DNA of 64,000 nucleotides from positions 1,922,501 through 1,986,500 of the forward strand of contig JANPZY010000001.1 in assembly GCA_024707325.1 (NCBI GenBank), written 5' to 3'. The notes below the pieces were generated by a model, which saw only the letters and a program-made list of their open reading frames with translations, was not told the DNA's origin and did not search any database. Made by a program: the position numbers and the translations under genes. The DNA comes from Opitutus sp. (lineage in GTDB: Bacteria; Verrucomicrobiota; Verrucomicrobiia; Opitutales; Opitutaceae). This document shows positions 46,858-56,198 of the stretch, one piece after another; the first letter of the stretch is position 1; the number at the start of each line of letters is the position of its first letter.

Positions 46858-47988
46858 ATGAACGACTCCTCTTCCAGTTCACGCGCGCGTCTCGAAATCA
46901 TCGCCATCGCGGTGATTGCGACGCTGCTGATCGTCGTCATCCCCGTGCTCAACGCGCAGGGCGTGATCAGCAATTTCCACCTCAATCTCTGGGGCAAATA
47001 TCTCTGCTACGCGCTGCTCGCGATTTCGGTGGATTTGCTCTGGGGCCACACGGGTCTGCTCTCGCTCGGCCAGGCGCTGTTCTTCGCGCTCGGTGGCTAC
47101 ATGCACGGCATGTATCTCATGCGCATGATCGGCGACCTTGGTCAGCACAAGCAGCCGATCCCGGACTTTCTCGTGTTTCTCGGTTGGACGAAACTTCCCG
47201 CGTTTTGGGAGCCGTTCGATAGTTTTGGCTTCGCGCTGGCGATGGTGTTTGTGCTGCCGGGAATCGTGGCGCTGATCTTTGGCTTCCTCGCGTTTCGTTC
47301 GCGCATCAAGGGCGTGTATTTCTCGATCCTCACGCAGGCGCTCACGTATGCCGGCGCGCTGATTTTCTTCCGCAACAACACCCTCATGGGTGGCAACAAC
47401 GGCTTCACGGACTTCAAATTCATCCTCGGTTTCGATTTCCGTGATCCGGCCACGCCGCGGTGGCTGTTCATCGCGACGGCCGTGACGCTGCTGCTCGTGT
47501 TTCTCGGCTGCCGTTGGCTGCACACGACGAAGTTTGGCCTTGTGCAACGCGCGGTCCGTGACGGCGAGAATCGCGTGCTCTTCAGCGGCTACGCGTCCGC
47601 GCACTACAAGCTCTTCGTCTTCGTGCTCGCTGCGATCATCGCCGCGGTGGGCGGTGCGCTCTACGTGCCGCAGGTCGGCATCATCAATCCCTCCGAAATG
47701 ACGCCCGACAAATCGCTCGAGGCAGTCGTGTGGGTCGCGGTCGGCGGACGCGCCACACTCATCGGACCGATCATCGGCGCGATCTCCGTCAACGCGCTCA
47801 AGAGCTGGGCCACGCGTGCGATTCCCGACCTGTGGCTCGTGCTGCTCGGCGGCTTGTTCATCTTGGTCGTGCTGTTCCTGCCCGGCGGTCTCGTGAGCCT
47901 GCCGAAACGCCTCGCTCCGCTGTGGCAAAAGTTCCGTCGCCCATCTGCGCCTGCCGCGGAATCGGCCGGCAAAGCCGCGAAGCAGTAA
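46858..47988 (+). CDS. urtC: urea ABC transporter permease UrtC
   Basis: The partner LivM-type permease (376 aa) with about ten hydrophobic segments. [20 protein letters not shown] and [19 protein letters not shown] form the family signature, with [20 protein letters not shown] near the C-terminus. It begins 7 bases after urtB. It ends just before a spacer filled by a TCGAAAATC-type repeat. Confidence 0.95.
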   Translation: MNDSSSSSRARLEIIAIAVIATLLIVVIPVLNAQGVISNFHLNLWGKYLCYALLAISVDLLWGHTGLLSLGQALFFALGGYMHGMYLMRMIGDLGQHKQPIPDFLVFLGWTKLPAFWEPFDSFGFALAMVFVLPGIVALIFGFLAFRSRIKGVYFSILTQALTYAGALIFFRNNTLMGGNNGFTDFKFILGFDFRDPATPRWLFIATAVTLLLVFLGCRWLHTTKFGLVQRAVRDGENRVLFSGYASAHYKLFVFVLAAIIAAVGGALYVPQVGIINPSEMTPDKSLEAVVWVAVGGRATLIGPIIGAISVNALKSWATRAIPDLWLVLLGGLFILVVLFLPGGLVSLPKRLAPLWQKFRRPSAPAAESAGKAAKQ

Positions 47989-48022
47989 TCGAAAATCGAG
48001 AATCCAAAATCGAAAATTCCCG
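47989..48022. repeat. TCGAAAATCGAGAATCC-type repeat in urtC-urtD spacer
   Basis: The whole 34-base spacer consists of AATCGAAAATCGAGAATCC-like words followed by AAAATCGAAAATT. The same words recur as the arms of the larger palindrome at 50106-50247 in this operon. Confidence 0.75.
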
Positions 48023-48787
48023 ATGCCTCACCCGATTCTCAACGTCGAGGACGTCTCCAAAACCTACGACGGCTTCAAGGCGATCTCGAAGCTCAACTTC
48101 TACCTTTTCGAAGGCGAACTGCGCACGGTCATCGGCCCCAACGGCGCCGGCAAATCGACCTTCTTCGACCTCATCTCCGGTCGCGCGCGTCCGGACACGG
48201 GCACGATCGTGTTCGGACAGGACACCGACCTGACCGCGCTCAACGAATACGAGATCAACCGTCTCGGCATCGGCCGAAAATTTCAGACGCCGAGCGTGTA
48301 TGCCGAGCACACGGTTTGGGATAATCTCGTGCTCTCGCTCAAAGGACCGCGCGGTGTGTTCGCGTCGTTGTTTCACCGTCTGTCGTCCACCGATCGCGAC
48401 CGGCTCGACGAGTTGCTGAAACTCATCCGCCTCTCCGAAAAGCGTTCGTGGAAAGCCGGCCAGCTCGCGCACGGCGAGAAACAGTGGCTCGAGATCGGCA
48501 TGCTGCTCGCCACCGAACCGCGCCTGCTGCTCGTCGACGAACCGGCCGCCGGCATGACCGACGAGGAAACACATCGCACGGGCGAACTGCTCCTCTCGCT
48601 CGCGGGCAAACACAGTCTCATCGTCGTCGAGCACGACATGACCTTCGTGCGCCAGATCGCGCGCGATGGCGAAGTGACCGTGCTCCACCAGGGCACCGTG
48701 CTCTGCGAAGGAAAATTCGACGACGTCCAATCCAATCCCAAGGTCCGCGAAGTCTACCTCGGCCGCGGCAAGCACGGCACTCGTTAG
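48023..48787 (+). CDS. urtD: urea ABC transporter ATPase UrtD
   Basis: ATP-binding subunit (254 aa). Walker A GPNGAGKST lies near residue 38. The signature in this family is AHGEKQWLEIG, as in LivG/UrtD. Walker B is LLLVDEPAAGM, followed by the switch His in VVEHDMTFV. It drives UrtBC with UrtE. The spacer to urtE (119 bases) is an imperfect palindrome. Confidence 0.95.
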   Translation: MPHPILNVEDVSKTYDGFKAISKLNFYLFEGELRTVIGPNGAGKSTFFDLISGRARPDTGTIVFGQDTDLTALNEYEINRLGIGRKFQTPSVYAEHTVWDNLVLSLKGPRGVFASLFHRLSSTDRDRLDELLKLIRLSEKRSWKAGQLAHGEKQWLEIGMLLATEPRLLLVDEPAAGMTDEETHRTGELLLSLAGKHSLIVVEHDMTFVRQIARDGEVTVLHQGTVLCEGKFDDVQSNPKVREVYLGRGKHGTR

Positions 48788-48906
48788 TATGAATCCAGGC
48801 CACAGAGAGCACGGAGGTCCGACACCGAGTTCACAGAGGCAATCCGGTATTCACTCCGTGATATCTGTGTCCGAGCTCCGTGCCCTCTGTGGCTAATCTC
48901 TCGTCC
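48788..48906. repeat. imperfect palindrome in urtD-urtE spacer (cacagag family)
   Basis: The arm CCACAGAGAGCACGGAGGTC on the left is matched by GAGCTCCGTGCCCTCTGTGG on the right. Inner copies of GTTCACAGAGG / CCGTGATATCTGTG also pair. A second member of this family fills the ureB-ureC spacer (50560-50686). Confidence 0.8.
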
Positions 48907-49705
48907 ATGTCCGCTCTTCTCCAACTTTCCTCGATCGAAACCTACATCGGCGGTTCGCGCATCCTCCGCGGCGTCGATCTCGAGATAAGTCCCGGCGAGG
49001 TGGTCGCGCTCATGGGGCGCAATGGGGTGGGCAAGACCACGACCCTACGTTCGATCACCGGCGTTCTTCCCGTGCGCTCCGGCACGATCACGTTTGCCGG
49101 AGAACGGATCGACGGATTGCCGATCGATGTCCGTGCGCGCAAGGGCATCGGCAACGTGCCCCAAGGCCGTGACATTTTTCCGCACCTCACTGTCGAGGAG
49201 AACCTCCAGGTCGGCTTGGTGGTGCACGGACGAAAAAGGCGCGGAGGCGAAAGCGATGCTCGATCGCGTCTATGAACTTTTCCCGGTGTTGAAGGAAATG
49301 CTGCGCCGCAAAGGCGGCGTGCTTTCCGGTGGCCAGCAGCAACAACTGGCGATCGGTCGCGCGCTGCTCACCGATCCGAAGCTGCTGATCCTCGACGAGC
49401 CGACCGAAGGCATCCAGCCGTCGATCATCGAGCACATCGGCGACACGTTGAAGAAACTGAAGACGAGCAACCTCTCCGAGGAGGAGCGCACTGCGCAGGC
49501 CCGCCAGGAGTCCGCAGAGATTCAACACGCCGTGAAAGAGCTGAAGAAGGACGGTCGTCTCGCCATCCTGCTCGTCGAGCAATACGTCGATTTTTGCCGC
49601 GACGTCGCCGACCGTTTTTACGCGATGGATCGTGGCGCGGTCGTCGTCTCCGGCCCCATTGCCAACCTCACCGACGAAGTCGTGAAGCAACATCTCCAAG
49701 TTTGA
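48907..49705 (+). CDS. urtE: urea ABC transporter ATPase UrtE (frame broken by one base)
   Basis: The second ATPase (265 aa corrected). Walker A GRNGVGKTT lies near residue 38. The signature LSGGQQQQLAIGRALL and Walker B LLILDEPTEGIQP lie in the second part. The frame changes at the A5 run 49233-49237; with four A it reads HGRKGAEAKAMLDRVYELF. Sense reading without this stops early, after 122 residues. The spacer to ureA is another palindrome. Confidence 0.93.
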
Positions 49706-49802
49706 AATTGCGGATTTCGGAACGCGGACTGCGGAATAGTTCAGCCGCGGTCATTCGTCTCTCGTTTCGTTCCGCAATCCGCACTCCACATTCCGCAATT
49801 CG
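49706..49802. repeat. imperfect palindrome in urtE-ureA spacer (gcggattgcggaa family)
   Basis: Left arm GAAATTGCGGATTTCGGAAC then GCGGACTGCGGAA; right arm TTCCGCAATCCGC and ATTCCGCAATTC. The whole 97-base spacer is the element. No member of another family overlaps it. Confidence 0.8.
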
Positions 49803-50105
49803 ATGCACCTGACCCCTCGCGAACGCGAAAAACTCCTCATCGTCACGGCCGCGGATCTCGCCCGCCGTCGTCAGGCGCGCGGACTCAAACTCAACTATCC
49901 CGAGTCCGTCGCGATCATCACCTACGAGATCATCGAGGGCGCGCGCGACGGAAAGACCGTGGCCGAGCTGATGAGCTTCGGCACCACGATTTTGAAGAAA
50001 GACGACGTCATGGAAGGCGTCGCCGAAATGATCCACGAAGTGCAAGTCGAGGCGACGTTCCCCGACGGCACCAAGCTCGTCACCGTGCACCATCCGATTC
50101 GGTGA
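49803..50105 (+). CDS. ureA: urease subunit gamma
   Basis: UreA, 100 aa as in the family. [20 protein letters not shown] and [20 protein letters not shown] are characteristic. It also has [19 protein letters not shown]. Urease hydrolyses urea to ammonia and carbamate in the cytoplasm; gamma, beta and alpha subunits assemble as trimers. It directly follows urea uptake genes. Confidence 0.97.
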   Translation: MHLTPREREKLLIVTAADLARRRQARGLKLNYPESVAIITYEIIEGARDGKTVAELMSFGTTILKKDDVMEGVAEMIHEVQVEATFPDGTKLVTVHHPIR

Positions 50106-50247
50106 TTTTCGATTTTGGATTCTCGATTTTCGATTCCCGAAGATCCGCCACGCACGTCCCAAACTAAAATCGAAAATCCCAGATCCGCTCGGCCACATCG
50201 CCGTCGCCCCAATCGAAAATCGAGAATCCAAAATCGAAAATCCCTCC
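50106..50247. repeat. imperfect palindrome in ureA-ureB spacer (tcgaaaatc family)
   Basis: Left arm TTTTCGATTTTGGATTCTCG followed by ATTTTCGATTCC; right arm AATCGAAAATCGAGAATCC followed by AAAATCGAAAATCC (about 50214-50241), with an inner copy at 50165-50178. It fills the spacer. The same words occur at 47989-48022. Confidence 0.85.
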
Positions 50248-50559
50248 ATGGTTCCCGGCGAAATCATTCCTGCCTCCGACGCGGCTCCGCTCGACGCCAA
50301 CCTGAATCTCGAGACGAAGACGCTCAGCGTCGCCAACACCGGCGATCGTCCGATTCAGGTCGGTTCGCATTTTCATTTCTTCGAAACCAACGAAGCGCTC
50401 CGCTTCGATCGCGCCGCCGCGCGCGGTTTTCGTCTCAACATCCCCGCCGGCACCGCCGTGCGCTTCGAAGCCGGCGACACCAAGACCGTGGAACTCGTCG
50501 CTCTCGCCGGCACCCGCGAAGTCTACGGCCTCAACGCGAAAGTGAATGGAAAACTCTGA
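50248..50559 (+). CDS. ureB: urease subunit beta
   Basis: UreB, 103 aa. [20 protein letters not shown], then [20 protein letters not shown], and [20 protein letters not shown] are standard. It starts with the ATG at 50248-50250 immediately after the palindromic spacer. It has normal length and no oddities. Confidence 0.97.
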   Translation: MVPGEIIPASDAAPLDANLNLETKTLSVANTGDRPIQVGSHFHFFETNEALRFDRAAARGFRLNIPAGTAVRFEAGDTKTVELVALAGTREVYGLNAKVNGKL

Positions 50560-50686
50560 AGTTACACAGAGGGCACGAGAGGCTGCACAGAGGCCACCGA
50601 GCTTTTCGATGAACTCATCTCAGTGATCTCTGTGTCACCTCTCGTGTCCTCTGTGTAACTGCATTGGAAAATTACCTCCCCCTCTC
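50560..50686. repeat. imperfect palindrome in ureB-ureC spacer (cacagag family)
   Basis: Left arm TTACACAGAGGGCACGAGAG; right arm CTCTCGTGTCCTCTGTGTAA, almost perfectly complementary. An inner GCACAGAGGCC / GTGATCTCTGTGTC pair exists. Related to 48788-48906. Confidence 0.85.
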
Positions 50687-52453
<1,767 letters not shown>

Positions 52454-52620
52454 GGCTCGGTGGTGAAGGTAGGGCGAGGCGTCCCCGCCGAGCCGCACGC
52501 GCCTCACGAATTAGCGCCGCTTAGGTGGAGCGCGACGTCCCCGTCGGGCTTTTCTTTTTCTGGCGAATCCCACCCCAACAGAGCCCGGCGAGGATCCCGT
52601 ATTCAGTTTCCGGTGTCCTT

Positions 52621-52716
52621 TGTCATTCTGAGCGAAGCGAAGAATCCAGTATGCGCTTCGCTGCGGAGCACGGCTACGCACCTCTCGCTGGATTCTTCGC
52701 TCCGCTCAGAATGACA
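52621..52716. repeat. REP-type stem-loop (TGTCATTCTGAGCG family), copy 1
   Basis: A 96-base palindrome. Arm 52621-52649 (TGTCATTCTGAGCGAAGCG then AAGAATCCAG) pairs with 52688-52716. The loop holds GCGCTTCGCTGCGG and CACGGCTACGCA. The stem sequence is a widely dispersed bacterial repeat as far as I know. Copy 2 is at 61851-61946 with the same total length. Confidence 0.9.
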
Positions 52717-52824
52717 GGAAAGAGAAGCCCTTGTCTGTCTTTTCTTCCGCGTTTCCGCCCCTCCGTGTTTCCGCGCTTAGCTCGGTCCCTTCCGTGCTTC
52801 CGTGTTTCCGTGATGAGTCTCGAC
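52717..52824 (-). repeat. GAAAC-word module of the composite element, copy 1
   Basis: On the minus strand it reads ATCACGGAAACACGGAAGC, then ACGGAAGGG, then GCGGAAACACGGAGG and GCGGAAACGCGGAAG, ending AAGACAGACAAGG. It matches the module at 61760-61850 in word order. Confidence 0.75.
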
Positions 52825-52934
52825 TCATGCCTCACCGTGGCTCCGTTCGGCGCGCACATCATCCCGACCGTGTCCGCACCCTGGCCCGACCTTGTCCGCA
52901 CTTGGTCTCGACCCGAACCGCACTCAGACGCGAC
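52825..52934 (-). repeat. 22-bp tandem array, five units (locus 5)
   Basis: Units ending CGAC at 52868, 52890, 52912 and 52934, with a degenerate earlier unit 52825-52846. Same family and period as locus 1, opposite strand. Forms the third part of the composite element. Confidence 0.8.
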
Positions 52935-53021
52935 TCGTGGCGAACGCTTTGGCCGATTCTGTGTCTGTCTGCGGGCTTGCCTGCGTAAACTGTAGGCGGA
53001 TAACTGAGAGTCTTAAATTAC

Positions 53022-54041
53022 ATGAAGAAAGCGCTGATCACCGGCATCACCGGTCAGGACGGTTCCTATCTTGCCGAGCTGTTGCTTAGCAAAGGTTACG
53101 AGGTGCACGGCATCATCCGTCGCGCGTCGACTTTTAACACGAGCCGGATCGACCACCTCTATCGCGACCCGCACGTCAATGGAGTGAAGCTATTCCTCCA
53201 CTACGGCGACCTCGCGGACTCGGTGCAGATGGTGAAGCTGCTTTACGATCTGCAGCCCGACGAAATTTATAACCTCGGCGCGCAGTCGCACGTGCGCGTG
53301 TCGTTCGACATCCCGGAATACACGGGCGACGTCGTGGGACTCGGTTCCGTGCGCATTCTCGAGGCGATCCGCGAAGCGGGTCTCGTGAAGAAGTGCCGTT
53401 ATTATCAGGCGTCTTCGTCGGAGATGTTCGGCAAGGTGCAGGAAGTGCCGCAGGTGGAGACGACGCCGTTCTGGCCGCGCTCTCCGTATGGCTGCGCCAA
53501 GATGTATGCGCACTGGCTCACGGTGAACTATCGCGAGAGCTACAACCTGCACGCGTCTTCCGGTATTTTGTTCAACCACGAGAGTCCGCGTCGCGGCGAA
53601 ACCTTCGTCACGCGCAAGATCACGCGCGCGGCGACTCGCATCAAACTCGGTCTGCAGGACGCGCTCTACATGGGCAACCTCGACGCCCAGCGCGACTGGG
53701 GCTACGCGAAGGAATACGTGGAAATGATGTGGGTGATGCTCCAGCAGGAGAAGCCCGACGACTACGTCGTCGCGACCAACGAGACGCACACGGTGAAGGA
53801 GTTTATCCAGGAAGCGTTTGGTCAGCTGAATCTCGACTGGGAGAAATACGTGAAATACGACGCGCGCTATGAGCGTCCGGCCGAGGTCGATCTGCTGATC
53901 GGCAATCCCGCGAAGGCCAAGCGCCAGCTCGGTTGGGAGCCGAAGGTGCGCTTCAAGGAGCTCGTGAAGATCATGGTCGACGCCGATCTCGAACTCGCCA
54001 AGCGCGAGGCGCAGATCGCGGCACTGCCGGTCGCGAGCTGA
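53022..54041 (+). CDS. gmd: GDP-mannose 4,6-dehydratase
   Basis: Gmd makes GDP-4-keto-6-deoxymannose, precursor of fucose, rhamnose or perosamine derivatives. The 339-residue protein has [20 protein letters not shown] (NAD motif), [14 protein letters not shown] and the Tyr-x3-Lys [29 protein letters not shown] and [16 protein letters not shown] are gmd-specific. It precedes fcl by 82 bases. Confidence 0.97.
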   Translation: MKKALITGITGQDGSYLAELLLSKGYEVHGIIRRASTFNTSRIDHLYRDPHVNGVKLFLHYGDLADSVQMVKLLYDLQPDEIYNLGAQSHVRVSFDIPEYTGDVVGLGSVRILEAIREAGLVKKCRYYQASSSEMFGKVQEVPQVETTPFWPRSPYGCAKMYAHWLTVNYRESYNLHASSGILFNHESPRRGETFVTRKITRAATRIKLGLQDALYMGNLDAQRDWGYAKEYVEMMWVMLQQEKPDDYVVATNETHTVKEFIQEAFGQLNLDWEKYVKYDARYERPAEVDLLIGNPAKAKRQLGWEPKVRFKELVKIMVDADLELAKREAQIAALPVAS

Positions 54042-54123
54042 TCGCTCCGCCGGATGATCGATGCAGGCGGGCTTCGTGTCGCGATGACTCGCCCTGCGTG
54101 ATTTCCGTGCTTCCGTCTCTTTT

Positions 54124-55059
54124 ATGAAGCTCTTCATCGCAGGTTCCAACGGCATGGTCGGTGGCGCGCTCGTGCGGCGTTTTCAGCAAGAGCCGGGCGT
54201 CACGCTCATGGTGCGCTCGCGTCGCGAGCTCGACCTGACGAACCAGGGCGCGGTGGATGCGTTTTTTGAGCTCGAGAGACCCGATGTCGCGATCATCGCC
54301 GCGGCCAAGGTGGGCGGTATCCAAGCCAACAATACATATCCGGCGGACTTCCTGATCGATAACCTCGCGATCGCGGCGAACTCGATCCAGAGCGCGCATC
54401 GCCACGGCGTGAAGCGGCTGTTGTTTCTCGGCAGCTCGTGCATTTACCCGAAGCACGCGCCGCAGCCGATGCCGGAGGATTGCTTGCTGACGGGGCCGCT
54501 CGAGCCGACCAACGAGGCCTACGCCATCGCCAAGATCGCGGGCCTCAAGCTCTGCCAGTATTACCGCAAGCAGCACGGCGTGCTGTTTCACTCGGCGATG
54601 CCGACCAATCTCTACGGTCCGGGCGACAACTACCACCTGCAGAACTCGCACGTGATGCCGGCGCTGATCCGGAAGTTTCACGAAGCGAAGCTCGCGGGGA
54701 AACCGGAGGTCGTCGCGTGGGGCACGGGTTCGCCGCGGCGCGAATTTTTGCACGTCGACGATCTCGCGGATGCGTGCGCGTTTCTCCTGAAGCTCGAGTC
54801 ACCGCCGGACTGGATCAACATCGGCGTGGGCGAGGATGTTTCGATCAAGGAGCTCACGGAAACGGTGGCCGAGGTCGTCGGTTTCCAGGGCAAGGTCGTG
54901 TGGGACGCGAGCAAGCCCGATGGCACGCCGCGCAAATTGATGGATGTTTCGAAGCTCACCGCGCTCGGCTGGAAGGCAAAGATCGGCCTGCGCGAGGGCG
55001 TGAAGCTGGCTTACGAGTCGTTCCTCCACGAAACGGCCGCGGGCACGTTGCGCGGATGA
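54124..55059 (+). CDS. fcl: GDP-L-fucose synthase
   Basis: GDP-fucose synthase (epimerase/reductase) completes GDP-L-fucose from the Gmd product. It is 311 aa. Features are [15 protein letters not shown] (NADP motif), [15 protein letters not shown] and [16 protein letters not shown] (family hallmark). The Tyr-x3-Lys is in [14 protein letters not shown]; the C-terminus has [19 protein letters not shown]. Together with gmd it supplies GDP-fucose, probably for a surface glycan. Confidence 0.96.
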   Translation: MKLFIAGSNGMVGGALVRRFQQEPGVTLMVRSRRELDLTNQGAVDAFFELERPDVAIIAAAKVGGIQANNTYPADFLIDNLAIAANSIQSAHRHGVKRLLFLGSSCIYPKHAPQPMPEDCLLTGPLEPTNEAYAIAKIAGLKLCQYYRKQHGVLFHSAMPTNLYGPGDNYHLQNSHVMPALIRKFHEAKLAGKPEVVAWGTGSPRREFLHVDDLADACAFLLKLESPPDWINIGVGEDVSIKELTETVAEVVGFQGKVVWDASKPDGTPRKLMDVSKLTALGWKAKIGLREGVKLAYESFLHETAAGTLRG

Positions 55060-55107
55060 TTTTTGTGGCGCGACGGGGCGGCGGTTCCGATGCTCGGCGC
55101 TGAGCGC

Positions 55108-56079
55108 ATGAGCGACGACACGAACATCGAAGAAGAGTCCGGACCCAAGAAGACCTTCTGGGAACACTTGGGCGACCTGCGCACGGCGCTGCTGCGTTCG
55201 TCGGTCGTGGTCGGTATCATGCTGATCGCCTGCCTTCTGCTCGGCGACCGGTTGATCGCGGTGCTCGAGTATCCCGTCCGCAAGATCGACCTGTTTCAGA
55301 CGCCGAAACCGACCGTGGCTTTTCGCATCGGCACGGCGGAGCTGGGACCCTTCAACCTCACGCCGGAGCAACTTGCCACGCTGCCGCCCGATGGCGGGCC
55401 GCAGTATGTGTTCGAAATGGGGATCGGTCAGGTCGGCGAAGAGCAGGTGCCGACGTTGAAGCTGCTGCCGCCGGATCCCAATGCCACGAGTCTGCGGATC
55501 CGGCTGCTCAACTTGAGTCCGGTCGAAGCGTTCTTCGTGGTGTTTCGCGTGGCGATCTACGGCGCGATCATCCTCTCGTCGCCGGCGTGGTTGTATTTCC
55601 TCGGACAATTTTTCCTGCCTGCGCTGCACATGACGGAGCGGCGTGCGCTGTTCACCTGGATGGGGTGGGGCACGGTCCTGTTTTTCATGGGCGTGGCGAT
55701 GACCTATTTCGGTCTGTTGCCGATCGCGCTGCGAGCTTCGGTGGAGTATTCCAACTTGCTCGGTTTCGAGGCGCACGACTGGCGCGCGAACGAATACATC
55801 AACTTCGTCACCAAGTTCATGCTCGGCATGGGCATCGGTTTTCAGTTCCCGATCGTGGTGCTGCTCCTCGTGAAGATGGGTTTCCTGACCTATCGGGATT
55901 TGATGCGCTACCGCCGTCACGTGATCGTATTCTGCCTCATTGCGGGTGCGTTGCTCACGACGCCCGAGGTGATCACGCAGATCGCCATGGCGGTGCCGCT
56001 CTATATCCTCTACGAAATCAGCATCATCATCGCGTGGTATTGGGACCGCAAAAAGCGGCGCGAAGAGGGTGCGAGCTGA
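55108..56079 (+). CDS. tatC: Sec-independent protein translocase TatC
   Basis: TatC is the membrane receptor for twin-arginine signal peptides. The 323-residue protein has FWEHLGDLRTALLRSSVVVG (the typical F-x-HL-EL-R region) near the N-terminus and about six hydrophobic helices. FGIGFQFP-like GMGIGFQFPIVVLLLVKMG and later YRRHVIVFCLIAGALLTTP are conserved. Residues about 65-150 form an unusual periplasmic insertion (FRIGTAELGPFNLTPEQ, Pro-rich). ATG 55108-55110 was chosen over an upstream start in the fcl overlap region. No tatA/B is adjacent. Confidence 0.93.
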   Translation: MSDDTNIEEESGPKKTFWEHLGDLRTALLRSSVVVGIMLIACLLLGDRLIAVLEYPVRKIDLFQTPKPTVAFRIGTAELGPFNLTPEQLATLPPDGGPQYVFEMGIGQVGEEQVPTLKLLPPDPNATSLRIRLLNLSPVEAFFVVFRVAIYGAIILSSPAWLYFLGQFFLPALHMTERRALFTWMGWGTVLFFMGVAMTYFGLLPIALRASVEYSNLLGFEAHDWRANEYINFVTKFMLGMGIGFQFPIVVLLLVKMGFLTYRDLMRYRRHVIVFCLIAGALLTTPEVITQIAMAVPLYILYEISIIIAWYWDRKKRREEGAS

Positions 56080-56198
56080 CGCGGCAGCCTGCGGCCGCGA
56101 TACGTAACCAGCCGACTGTAGCTGCGATCCGGCGGGCGTGTCCGCCGATGGCTCAAGTTTGCTCCCACCGTGCCGTTTGAAGGTGGGGTTCACCGACG

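Larger units (their letters stand above)
52454..53021. other. 568-base spacer holding repeats only
   Basis: It begins with two copies of a GCGAGGCGTCCCCGCC / GCGCGACGTCCCCGTCGG motif (52470-52545), the latter followed by a T-rich stretch that may terminate the urease transcript. The composite element (REP, GAAAC module, 22-bp array) fills 52621-52934. The last 90 bases should hold the gmd promoter. Confidence 0.6.

Noticed and set aside
44964-46997. Long minus-strand frame opposite urtB
   Set aside because: Composition is Arg/Glu/His/Ala-rich with no motif; the plus strand encodes a convincing UrtB. It is an antisense shadow typical of GC-rich genes.
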